Of a stretch of 64,000 nt of DNA, positions 20,311 through 28,145 are shown in pieces. Position 1 is the stretch's first letter. The number at the start of each line of letters is the position of its first letter. Origin of the DNA: an uncultured Eubacterium sp. (GTDB lineage Bacteria > Bacillota > Clostridia > Peptostreptococcales > Anaerovoracaceae); NCBI GenBank assembly GCA_937900695.1, contig CALCFD010000051.1, positions 62,001 through 126,000 of the forward strand, given 5' to 3'. Below the pieces are notes generated by a model. It saw nothing but the letters and a program-made list of their open reading frames with translations. It was not told the DNA's origin and ran no database searches. Both the position numbers and the translations under genes were made by a program.

Positions 20311-20874
20311 ATGGTAAAGTTTGAAAAAGTAAGCCGTTTTAATGACATTGATCTGCCTATGCCAACCCGAGCAACCGCAAATTCCGCGGGCTATGATTTT
20401 GTAGTTGCGGAAGATACTGTAATCCCTCCTATTAGTTTTATTACAACTAAAATTCAAGACCATTTATTTGAAAATAATAGACATGAAGACTATTATGGCT
20501 TTATTGATCCTCTCACTCTTGATGATATGAGTAGTTTGACAAAAGAGCTTAAAAGTAAGATTACTCTTGTTTCTACTGGAATGAAATGTTATCTCAATCC
20601 AGGCCAATATCTTGAGTTATCTGTTAGAAGTTCTACTCCTTTGAAGCATTGGCTTATTTGTGGCAATAGTGTAGGTATTATTGATGCCGACTATTGCGAT
20701 AATCCTGATAATGAAGGCGAAATCTTTTTTCAATTAATTAATCTATCTCCTTTTGCTATCCAGTTAAAAAGAGGAGATAAAATTGGTCAAGGTATTATCA
20801 AAACTTATGGTATTACTGATGACGATTCTGCTACAGGAGAACGCTTAGGCGGTTTTGGTAGTACAAATAAGTGA
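20311..20874 (+). CDS. dut: dUTPase
   Basis: 187 residues, no TAG. The trimeric dUTPase motifs are all present: motif 1 ATANSAGYDF (about 22-31), motif 2 VRSSTP (about 109), motif 3 GNSVGIIDADY (about 121-131), motif 4 near LKRGDKIGQGII, and the Gly-rich motif 5 ERLGGFGSTNK at the end. It hydrolyses dUTP to dUMP and PPi to keep uracil out of DNA. An insertion between motifs 1 and 2 makes it longer than the usual 140-150 residues. The gene overlaps the RuvC-like gene. Confidence 0.92.
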   Translation: MVKFEKVSRFNDIDLPMPTRATANSAGYDFVVAEDTVIPPISFITTKIQDHLFENNRHEDYYGFIDPLTLDDMSSLTKELKSKITLVSTGMKCYLNPGQYLELSVRSSTPLKHWLICGNSVGIIDADYCDNPDNEGEIFFQLINLSPFAIQLKRGDKIGQGIIKTYGITDDDSATGERLGGFGSTNK

Positions 20875-21350
20875 GTAAGTTATTATCTCTAGACTAGAGC
20901 TCTCGCACTACAGGCTATGCCATCTTTGAAGATAATAAACTTAAAACCTATGGTAAATTTACTGTCGATGATGACAACATTGACACACGATTAGTAAAGA
21001 TACGATAGAGGATACAGGAATTAATAGTAAAATATAACATAGACGAAGTTGTATTTGAAGATATACAGCAATAGAACAATGTTGCTAATAACATCTAGAC
21101 TTTTAAAGTTTTAGCCGAGGTATATGGAGTAATTTCTGAGTTTTTAGAAGAAAATAAAATACCTCATTCAACTATTTTAGCATCTTCATGGAAATCTATT
21201 CTTGGAATTAAAGGAAAAACCAGACCGGAATAGAAAAAAAATGCTCAAAATTATGTATTTGAAAACTATGGAGTAAAACCTACATAGGATGAAAGCGATG
21301 CGGTCTGTATCGGTCTTGCGCACATTAAATAGAAACAGTGTGCTTGGTAA
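20871..21350 (+). CDS. ruvC: RuvC-like Holliday junction resolvase
   Basis: 159 residues with seven TAG codons. The RNase H-fold motifs are SLDQSSRTTGYAIF (catalytic Asp about residue 8), VVFEDIQ (Glu about 68) and DESDAVCIGLAH (Asp pair about 142-145). The Gln in DQS is TAG; phage RuvC proteins commonly have DQS here, which supports the Gln assignment. It would resolve branched DNA before packaging. Start GTG 20871 overlaps the dut stop; ATG is not available. A terminator-like hairpin follows. Confidence 0.88.
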
Positions 21351-21368
21351 TAGGACAAAATAAAAAAA

Positions 21369-21418
21369 TCCTCCTTTCCTAACTTTGAATTACTTTGAGA
21401 GAAGTTAAGAAAGGAGGA
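21369..21418 (+). terminator. Hairpin: terminator and/or RBS-sequestering stem
   Basis: A 17-bp stem with one mismatch (21369-21385 with 21402-21418) follows the ruvC stop and is flanked by A- and T-rich runs. Its right arm contains AAGGAGGA, the ribosome binding site of the gene starting at 21426, so folding would both favour termination and hide the start region. Confidence 0.65.
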
Positions 21419-21425
21419 CTTTATT

Positions 21426-21854
21426 TTGGCTTTTATTACTGAACATTTAGTAGAAATTTTATTTGGATTAATTTCTGCTGGAGCATTAGCATTTTGTCGT
21501 TATTTTTATAAACAATTAAAGTCATATAAAATGCTTCTCCAAGAAAAGAAAGATGATGATTTAGTTGAATTAATTGATGAAAAATTAGAGCCAATAGTGG
21601 AAGAGATTGAGGAGTTAAGAAAACACATTAGGCAAATAGAAAATAAAGAAAAAGAAGATCTATCACTCATCATAACCTCATACAGATTTAGACTAGTATA
21701 GTTGTGTAAAATATATCTACGATAGGGATATATGACATAGGATTAGTATGATTAGCTTACTGAATTTTACAAACTATATCATTCTTTAGGCGGAAATGGT
21801 CAAGCTAAAGAGTATTATGAAAAAACAATGAAGTTAGAGATTAGATCAAAATAA
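21426..21854 (+). CDS. Single-TM phage protein, holin-like candidate
   Basis: 142 residues with five TAG codons. One transmembrane segment (about 8-26: LVEILFGLISAGALAF), then a coiled coil rich in Glu/Lys (about 35-80), then a helical C-terminus with LRQGYMTQDQYDQLTEFYKLYHSLGGNG. That C-terminal pattern is common in small membrane proteins of Firmicutes phages encoded near lysis genes. The start is TTG 21426, eight bases after AAGGAGGA, which lies in a hairpin arm. Holin or membrane-anchored regulator is inferred; function is unproven. Confidence 0.65.
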
Positions 21855-21886
21855 AAAATGGGGAACTCAATTGAGTTCCCCATTTT
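21855..21886. terminator. Bidirectional terminator between convergent gene blocks
   Basis: A perfect 16-bp inverted repeat (aaaatggggaactcaa followed by its complement), with A-run on the left and T-run on the right, so it can stop both strands. It lies where the + strand early block meets the - strand late block and overlaps the end of the - strand metalloprotease-like gene. Confidence 0.85.
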
Positions 21887-22193
21887 GCGTTAATCGGTTA
21901 AATATTGAATTAGTCATATTTATTATTTCTTGTCCATATGTAGCAATTAGATCTGCTAGCAGCTCCTCTTGCTCAATAGATAATTCAATATTATAACTAA
22001 ACATTGCAGCGTGCGTTAATTCATGACATAAAACTTTTTTTATCATTAATGGAGATAATTCCTCATTAATATAAATACCTTTAGTTTCATTGTCACAAGC
22101 TCCTATTGTTAATTGACCATCACTTCTAATTAACATAGGATGAATTGGAGAAGTTAGAAATAATTTCCATTCTTCTCCATTAATATTAAGCAT
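21867..22193 (-). CDS. Small zincin-like metalloprotease
   Basis: 108 residues, no TAG. The zinc-protease motif HELTHAA is at about residues 57-63, with a downstream acidic LLADLIATYG that fits the third zinc ligand region of compact phage zincins (ImmA/IrrE-like fold). The role is not known; such proteins occur in Clostridia phages and prophages. The stop codon lies inside the bidirectional terminator. It overlaps the next upstream gene by eight bases and is therefore the last gene of the late transcript. Confidence 0.7.
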   Translation of the reverse strand: MLNINGEEWKLFLTSPIHPMLIRSDGQLTIGACDNETKGIYINEELSPLMIKKVLCHELTHAAMFSYNIELSIEQEELLADLIATYGQEIINMTNSIFNRLTQNGELN

Positions 22194-22800
22194 GGTTTAG
22201 TGAAGATATTCTTGTAACAAGAGCAGATACTTTCTTCTCTAATAGTTGTTTTTCTTCTGGACTAGCGTCACTAATCATCTCAACTAAATCTTCACTTAAT
22301 TCTTTCATATATTTATCTAGCTCTCTAATCTTTGTGTCTTTGTCCTTATGGAGCTCTTTTGATTCCATATACATACGACGACTCATTGGGCTACGACCTT
22401 CACGAGAATCTCTTAACTCCATAGGAAATTCTCTTTCATCATAGTAAATGGGTTTTTCTCCATAGGATTCGCGGCCGCCACCCATATCTCCTCTACCACT
22501 CTCGGTAAATCTTCCCTGAGAGTCTCTATCTTGAGGATAATACATTCTGCCCCATTCATCTTTATCCATATCTCTATCGGGAAGATAGTATGGATAAGAC
22601 GCGGGAGCATAGTATTTAGTCGGTTCTTTTTCCTTTTCTTCCATAGCTTTAGTAATAGTGCAATAATACATAGCCTATTCTAAATCTTTAATCATATCAA
22701 TAACTTCGCCAAGTTCATGAGTATCTACATTACGGATGTCGCTTAATTGAGCCTAAACACATCCAACAAGAGTTTCTTTCATATGTTTTAGTCTCTCCAT
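22186..22800 (-). CDS. Hypothetical virion-region protein, Tyr/Arg/Gly-rich middle
   Basis: 204 residues when two TAG codons (in VGCVQAQL and LEQAMYY) are read as Gln. N-terminal helix (about 1-55), a low-complexity middle rich in Tyr, Pro, Asp, Arg and Gly (about 65-140), then a C-terminal helical region (KELSEDLVEMISDASPEEK). Proteins of this make-up are common near tail-end genes of gut Firmicutes phages, but no function is established. GGGTGG precedes the ATG, which nearly touches the stop of the preceding gene. Confidence 0.65.
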
Positions 22801-22802
22801 AA

Positions 22803-23225
22803 TTAAGCCACCCTTTCAATAATTAAATTAGCATTTTGTACATCAATCGCCTAAGTAGAAACGTTCTTTACAGCGATTTCAAAACAACAGCCTCTAGGTA
22901 CATCAATAAAAATTGAACTTGCAACATTATTATATTCTCCTGCCGCAGCTGGAGTAGAAATCATTGTTGTAGAAGCTATTCCTTCTCCGTTAATAGCAAT
23001 AGCTAATGAAATAGGATCTACTGTTCCACCTGTAGCTATTGCAATATTACCACTAAAATGAGCTTTATATCTAGCTCTGCATTGAGTTGAAGTATTACCC
23101 TTTAATGTTACTAGTCCACTACCAACACGATGTAGTAGGCTGTTTGAACAGCCTACTACTGCATCGGTAAAAAGGACATTTTGATTAGCTGGTACTGTTT
23201 GTACAGCATTCGCGATAATTTCCAT
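22803..23225 (-). CDS. Putative beta-sandwich virion decoration or fibre-like protein
   Basis: 140 residues with one TAG near residue 125. Ser/Thr/Ala/Val-rich, strand-dominated sequence with an N-terminal MEIIANAVQTVPANQNVLF and repeated short strands, suggesting a jelly-roll or TNF-like fold as in phage surface proteins. The family is not certain. It lies between two other small genes of the same transcript, each preceded by a good ribosome binding site. Confidence 0.6.
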
Positions 23226-23253
23226 TGAACCAAATCTCTCCTTTTAATTTAAA

Positions 23254-24159
23254 TTAGCATCCGCAACTATTCACGCTATAGCAACAGTTGGGATTTGGGA
23301 CTACATATGCGGGAACTGGACAATCACGGCCTAATCTACGAATGATCTCAGAAGTCTGAGCTTCTTGATTGGCTGTAATAAAGGCGTTCTGAGCCTACTG
23401 AGAAGCCGCTAAACGAAGAGCCTGATTCTCATTCTGCAAGTCGTTGATTTTCTCCTGGCAGAGATAATCAAGAATTGCACGAGTTCCAGCGTTTTGACTG
23501 TCAATAATATCACGAGTATTATTAGACATAGAAGTTTGAAGAGCGTTAACATTTGTTGCTATATTATAGTTAACGTCAGCAAAGCCTCTTTCAATCTGAC
23601 GGCCTGTCTCGCAGCAACAATCTGCAATCTAGCGAGAAATAGCGTTTTGATTTGTGAGATTATCAAAGCTTGCTTGTTGAATTGCAGATCTTGTATCACA
23701 GCAACAATTTGCTAATTGGGTAGCTAAAGCATTCTGACCTTGCATTAAAGCTACATTGGTATTATTGAAACCTTGCTGTGTTTGATAGCCTAACTGGCAA
23801 ATAGCGCTATCAACACCATGGAAACCATTAGTAATAGAATTATTTAGAGCATAAGTACTATCACAAATTCCCTGATGAATAGCGGTAACGCCATTTTGGA
23901 GATTTTGTAATGCAAAACCTTCATTGATATCGGCACGAGTGGCCCATCCCTGGCCAGAAGGAGATCCGAATCCACTACCATTAGATCCAAAGCCTCCAAA
24001 ACCGCCGAATCCATTTCCCCATCCAGCGAAACAGAATAGGAAGAGAATTATAATCCACCAGGCTCCTCCGTCATTCCACATTCCGCCGTTATTGCGATCG
24101 GTGCCGCCGGTAGCTGCGGCAATATCTGCTAAAGAATACCCACTGTTAGAATTGAACAT
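23254..24159 (-). CDS. Gly-rich protein with Cys-rich helical repeats
   Basis: 301 residues with two in-frame TAG codons. A short N-terminus leads into a hydrophobic Trp/Phe segment (about 33-45) and a Gly/Phe-rich linker (about 45-75). From about 80 on come repeated heptad-like segments with NCCCDTRSAIQQASFDNLTNQ and a second copy DCCCETGRQIERGF, ending in a Cys cluster near the C-terminus. Similar proteins occur widely in Clostridia phages; a trimeric helical virion or membrane-associated structure is plausible. Function unknown. Confidence 0.65.
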
Positions 24160-24182
24160 TTAAGTTCCTCCTTTAAGAAATA

Positions 24183-24416
24183 TTAAAGGCCGAGCATTTT
24201 CTTAAAGTTGGCAAACTCCTTATCGTAATCTAATCCTCTTTGAGACATAAGATTTCTAGCTATTTGTTCGATCTCTTCAGTTTTATTCTATTTGGCTAAG
24301 TCTAACAAATTAGCTCCAAATGGATTATTCCCCATCTAGTTTTCTAACATATTTAATATCAACTACTGAGGATTCTATCCATTCCTAATCATTTGAATTA
24401 ATTCCATTGGGTTCAT
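24183..24416 (-). CDS. Small helical hypothetical protein
   Basis: 77 residues with four TAG codons in so short a gene (NGQNPQQ, ENQMG and AKQNK regions). Met/Asn/Gln-rich N-terminus and a helical C-terminus (KEFANFKKMLGL). It resembles short companions of Gly-rich phage proteins encoded next door; function unknown. With the standard code no product above about 30 residues would exist, so it depends on recoding. Confidence 0.65.
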
Positions 24417-24428
24417 TTTATATTCTCC

Positions 24429-24857
24429 TTAAAAATCTAATTTTGGCTTTGATTCCTACTATTGCGTCGTGGTCTATTTATTATTAGGCTGCGGCGCAAT
24501 TTTTTCTTTTAATTGAGCAAGTACAGTTTCAAATTCTTCTCTAGTTACAAACTGAGCAGGATTGATAACTGGTTCGGTTGGCATATTTTTTAATTCATAA
24601 ATATTAAGTGTAGAAGTTCCGTCTAAATTTATCTATTTTGTATATATTCTTTTATTCGCTAAATCAGGAAAGAAAAATATAGAACCATCAAAGTCAATGC
24701 TAGTCGCTTTTACTTCTTCAATAGAAGAAACTGGACGACCTTTAATTCCAATCTAGGGCTATTCCACATATGGCATCCTCTGCTGCGGTACATAAGGGGT
24801 CGCCGCATATTGAGGTTGCTATTGTTGTGGCATATAGTATGGATAATTAACTGCCAT
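24429..24857 (-). CDS. Hypothetical protein with Gln/Pro-rich ends
   Basis: 142 residues with seven TAG codons. The N-terminus is rich in Tyr, Pro and Gln; the middle (about 38-90) has a compact beta pattern (VSSIEEVKATSIDFDGSIFFFPD) resembling a small domain found in Firmicutes phage proteins; a helix (FVTREEFETVLAQLKEKI) and a Gln-rich tail follow. AAAGGAGG precedes the ATG. Function unknown. Confidence 0.65.
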
Positions 24858-24905
24858 AGTTTTACCTCCTTTAAAATATTCCCTTGGCCTTTCATTATTA
24901 TATAA

Positions 24906-24955
24906 AATTTTGGCAAAGATAATTTTACTATTTTGCCAAAAATTTTGCCAATTTT
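24906..24955. promoter_or_regulatory. Repeated TTTTGCCAA operator-like motifs
   Basis: TTTTGGCAAA at 24908-24917 forms a perfect 10-bp inverted repeat with the motif at 24931-24941, and a third copy (ATTTTGCCAA) follows one helical turn later. A related AAAATTGGCAA stands upstream of the recombinase gene (26089-26103). The array is upstream of the - strand gene ending at 24429 and probably binds a regulator. Confidence 0.4.
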
Positions 24956-24959
24956 ATTG

Positions 24960-24997
24960 TAAAAAAAAATATAATGGGGCGTAGTTACCCCATTATA
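24960..24997 (-). terminator. Rho-independent terminator after the holin gene
   Basis: A 10-bp stem (tataatgggg with ccccattata) followed on the - strand by nine T. It abuts the TGA of the holin-like gene. Confidence 0.85.
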
Positions 24998-25387
24998 TCA
25001 TGATGCTCTATTCTCGCTAACTGCGGCCTCAATAAGGTTTGTTAAATAAGTATTTAAGTCGCCAGTTGTTTCGATAATATATTGTTTTGCGTCATTAGAT
25101 AAAATCCCCAACACGGAGTTCATAGTTTTATTAAACGCAATTTTTTGTGCCTCAGCATCAAAAGCGCCTTGTTCTTTTAAGCTATTTACATAAGTCTGAT
25201 TTGTAGCTATTACGCACTTGGTAATAGTATCAAATATCATAGTAGTATATTTCTCAGCTATTTCATTCTCTGTCTTAGAATTTAACTCATCTCGTTTTGC
25301 GTTAAGATAGTCAACTAGATATTTAGTTAAAATACCAAGTAAAGGAATAACACAAAGCTAGAATATTTGAACAATAATTTCAGGCAT
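24998..25387 (-). CDS. LLH-family-like phage holin
   Basis: 129 residues with one TAG near residue 11. A single N-terminal membrane segment (IIVQIF-Gln-LCVIPLLGILTKYLV, about 4-26) is followed by a long amphipathic helix and a conserved-looking C-terminus ending NLIEAAVSENRAS, the arrangement of phage LL-H-type holins. It would form membrane lesions that time lysis. It is followed by its own terminator. An exported or tail endolysin is not next to it; the lysozyme-domain gene at 6476 may supply the enzyme. Confidence 0.7.
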
Positions 25388-25434
25388 ATAAATACTCCTC
25401 CTTTATACTATATATAAAACAAGAGGAAGATAAT

Positions 25435-26073
25435 TTAATTACTTTGGGCCTGCGGACTTTCGTTTAGTCGATCTTCTCTATGACGTTCATGAATTCTTAA
25501 TCTAAGAGTACTTTCAGAAATACCTTGACACTCTTTCGCTAATTTAGTAATAGGTTCATTATGTAAGTAACGCTCATATAATTCATCAAAGTTATCTGGA
25601 AGATTTTTTCTAGGTCTACCGAATTTTATACCTTTCTATTTCGCAGCTGCTATACCCTCAGCTTGTCGTTGTTTAATATAGGTCCGCTCTTGTTCTGCCT
25701 AGAAAGATAATATTTGTAAGACTAAATCTGATATAAAAGTTCCCATAATATCCTTGCAATATGAAGTATCTAATAATGGCATATCAAGAACTTTTATGTC
25801 TACACTTTTTGTTTTAGTTATTAAACTCCACTATTCAAGAATTTCAGAATAATTGCGTCCCAATCTATCAATGGACTTCAGGAGAATCATATCTCCTGAA
25901 GTCACAGTATTTAGCATCTTTTGATAAGATGGTCTATTAAAATCTTTTCCTGATTGTTTATCTATGAAGATATTTTCTTCTTTGACGCCAGCCTCTGTCA
26001 AAGCAAGAATTTGGCGATCAATATTTTGATCACGTGAACTAACACGCGCATATCCATATAACACCTTTATCAC
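25435..26073 (-). CDS. Serine recombinase (resolvase/invertase family)
   Basis: 212 residues with three TAG codons. The catalytic domain opens VLYGYARVSSRDQNIDRQ with the nucleophilic Ser at about 12, then FIDKQSGKDFNRP, the Arg motif LKSIDRLGRNY and an E helix (FQAEQERTYIKQRQAEGIAAAK). A helix-turn-helix DNA-binding tail follows (ITKLAKECQGISESTLRLRI). Length and layout match small DNA invertases/resolvases rather than large serine integrases. It lies beside tail-fibre genes and 1.8 kb from a pair of inverted repeats (27852-28026), so inversion of a regulatory segment is possible; dimer resolution of a plasmid-like genome is the alternative. Confidence 0.9.
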
Positions 26074-26340
26074 CTCATAGATATATGAAAAATTGGCAAT
26101 TTTATTTATTAATAATTGCCCAAAAATTTGGTAATTTTCCCATTTTGATTTATTAATATAAATATATTATAATATAAATATAAAAAAAGTAAATAATTAT
26201 TATTGTTTACTTTAAATTATGATTGGTATTTTGCATATAATTTTATTGGTCTTTCTTATCATTTCCGGAATAAAAAACGATGTAGAATTCTACCAACAAT
26301 CACCGGATTACAGATTATGCGACCACCGCCTTTCGAGTGG
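26074..26340. other. AT-rich intergenic region with inverted repeats
   Basis: No gene is seen in these 267 bases. They hold AAAATTGGCAATTTT (26089-26103) and related half-sites up to about 26140 upstream of the recombinase, and an 8-bp inverted repeat aaagtaaa/tttacttt (26187-26214) able to form a hairpin. They probably carry the recombinase promoter and its control sites, and possibly the recombinase's own crossover site. Confidence 0.4.
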
Positions 26341-26628
26341 TTATTCGATGATTGTTACATCCTGTGCAGGCATGACAAAATAAATTTTAGCGATTTCCCC
26401 CGCTCTGCTTTGTTGTGGAATAATGGTGCCCGATGATGTTAAATAAGGGATATCCCCCCCATCTAACGTGCGGACCCCATGAAATTTCGATGCGCGGTTT
26501 TCGTTTTCTGACATTACTATTTCTCCGGCGCTAGCTTGCTCTTGAAAAATGAAAACTGTATTTTGATTTGTAATCTTGTATTTTTTCTCCTCAGTTCCTC
26601 CGCCCTAAATCGCTGGATTCATAATCAT
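26341..26628 (-). CDS. Hypothetical tail-fibre-region protein
   Basis: 95 residues with one TAG at residue 8 and none afterwards. Contains NTVFIFQEQASAGEIVM and ends in a beta-like FVMPAQDVTIIE. Base composition is richer in G and C than the upstream and downstream genes. GGGTGA lies ahead of ATG. It may be a short fibre tip or chaperone of the two genes beside it; no family is recognised. Confidence 0.6.
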
Positions 26629-26660
26629 AAAATCACCCTTTCTGTGGAATAATCATTTGG

Positions 26661-27227
26661 TTAATTACTGAATGGCGCTGGAATCTGAATTTCAATTTGG
26701 CGGGAGTCCCAATCAACACTAACTATTTGACCTGTAAGCCAAGGAGCAAATGGGTCTGCACTACAAACAACGGGTATCACATTCACAAGAAAATCTTCAC
26801 CAACCATGTCACCATAATAAAGTAGAAATCGGTACATCCCATTTTCGTCTGGTTCAATAGGATAAGAATTCATTACTGCATCAAAATCAAATGTAAGATT
26901 CCACAGAATACCATCCTGTGTCCCTCCAAAACTTGGGTCAAGAATTGGCCTGAAGGTTTCATATGCCGGTCCTTTCCCCCACATATTCTTTTGAAATGGC
27001 TCATTTAGCAAAGGCAATGCCGCCTCATTTTGCCATCTTTCATAATCAGATGCCGGGGAAACCGGGTCGATAAATTCAAGATTATTTCTTGTAAATGCAT
27101 CTTGCACTCTAATAATCGGGACTTCAATTTGCCCGAAAGCAGATTCGCTCCCGTATGCAAAGTTAAACAACCCCCACCACGGCTTAGAGGGCGGCGGAAA
27201 CGCTTTCGCAGGACAACTAAAAATCAT
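26661..27227 (-). CDS. Putative tail-tip/receptor-region protein, probably acquired
   Basis: 188 residues, no TAG, GC-richer than the genome. Pro/Trp-rich N-terminus (AFPPPSKPWWGLFNFAYG) then an Asp/Asn/Phe-rich central part and a beta-like C-terminus (GQIVSVDWDSRQIEIQIP). Start chosen at ATG 27227, which overlaps the stop of the upstream gene (ATGA) and follows AGGAGGTGA; a longer in-frame start would overlap that gene by 64 bases. Function unknown; position suggests a receptor-binding accessory. Confidence 0.65.
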   Translation of the reverse strand: MIFSCPAKAFPPPSKPWWGLFNFAYGSESAFGQIEVPIIRVQDAFTRNNLEFIDPVSPASDYERWQNEAALPLLNEPFQKNMWGKGPAYETFRPILDPSFGGTQDGILWNLTFDFDAVMNSYPIEPDENGMYRFLLYYGDMVGEDFLVNVIPVVCSADPFAPWLTGQIVSVDWDSRQIEIQIPAPFSN

Positions 27228-27817
27228 CCCATCACCTCCTGGATCGTCACAAACACCGAAATATCCGCAGTCGGTACAGTCTGGCACCTGAAGGTCAGCG
27301 CATTTGCCTCCTGCAAGGTACAGGCAATACCAGCCGCCGCATAGGCATTTTGACTCGCCGTAGCGGGCATCGGCATAATGAGCTGTTTGGTTTCGTCAGC
27401 CAGAACACTGGATACAGTAACCTTTTGCGTCTTTGCAGAAGCGTCCCAACCGGACGCGGTCAGCATAACCTCTGTTGCCTTAGGCACTTTTGAATCAACA
27501 TACTTCTTATTTGCGGCATCATTTGCATCAGATGGGGTGGCGACATTCGTAAGAAAACTGTTCATAAAATTAATATTTGTAGTAGTTCCAGAGCCAATAA
27601 GAAAGCCTTCATAGTCTTTAGCAAACCCAATAAGAGCGTCTTCACCCCAAGTAATAATAGATTCTCTTTCGAGTTGTCCACCCTTTAGTGGCAAAAATGG
27701 CCCATCTTTTAATGAAACTAAATCTTCATAAAATTCAACTTCACTTCCAGTATAACCGTTCTCCTAAGCTGTCTTATAGACAGATTCTTTAACCTATCCA
27801 GTTAAAATACATTCCAT
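27224..27817 (-). CDS. Tail-fibre-like protein with Clostridia-prophage-type C-terminal domain
   Basis: 197 residues with two TAG codons, both in the first 40 residues. The N-terminal half has a fibre-like segment (DANDAANKKYVDSKVPK, about 100-115) similar to the linker found in many phage fibre proteins. The C-terminal domain (about 115-197: ATEVMLTASGWDASAKTQKVTV ... FVTIQEV) resembles a receptor-domain common in Firmicutes prophage fibres. The TAG codons stop where GC rises, suggesting a chimera of a native N-terminus and an imported C-terminus. Confidence 0.7.
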
Positions 27818-28145
27818 AAGGTAAATTTCTCCTTTCATCTTTTTATCTTTAAAAAAGTACACTTTACTGAACTTGGTCAACTATATATAATTTATTTACT
27901 CTTTTCTTCATATATAATTGAAAAGAGTAAGATACTCACTTTTGGGAAAAGGGTTTCTTACCCTTTTCCCAATTTTTTATTATCTAGAAAGAGAAAGTAT
28001 TTTTCCTATTAAAAAGTGTACTTTTTCTCGGAAATTGTTTATGGCTTTCTAAAAGACTGGAGCGAAGATCGCTTCCATCCTCGACCTTTTATCTAGTAAT
28101 TTAGACTTGTTGAAAACAATAGCTAGATAGAAGGAGGTAAATAAT
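27818..28145. promoter_or_regulatory. Regulatory region between divergent fibre gene and DGR cassette
   Basis: No gene is seen. Contents: ribosome binding site of the - strand fibre gene; 14-bp inverted repeats at 27852-27865 and 28013-28026 (aaaaagtacacttt and its exact complement); a weak + strand promoter TTTACT-17-TATAAT (27863-27891); an 11-bp inverted repeat (27896-27906/27920-27930); a strong + strand terminator; a short hairpin near 28062-28079; and AAGGAGG for the DGR target gene. Confidence 0.5.
27942..27980 (+). terminator. Strong rho-independent terminator upstream of the DGR target
   Basis: A perfect 12-bp stem (ttgggaaaaggg with cccttttcccaa), seven-base loop, then six T. It stands about 165 bases ahead of the DGR target gene on the same strand, so it would block or attenuate transcription from any promoter further upstream. 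Confidence 0.85.

Noticed and set aside
25435..26073. Large serine integrase implying a temperate phage with an att site
   Set aside because: At 212 residues the protein is the size of small resolvases/invertases and lacks the large C-terminal DNA-binding domains; no repressor or att site is seen in the window.
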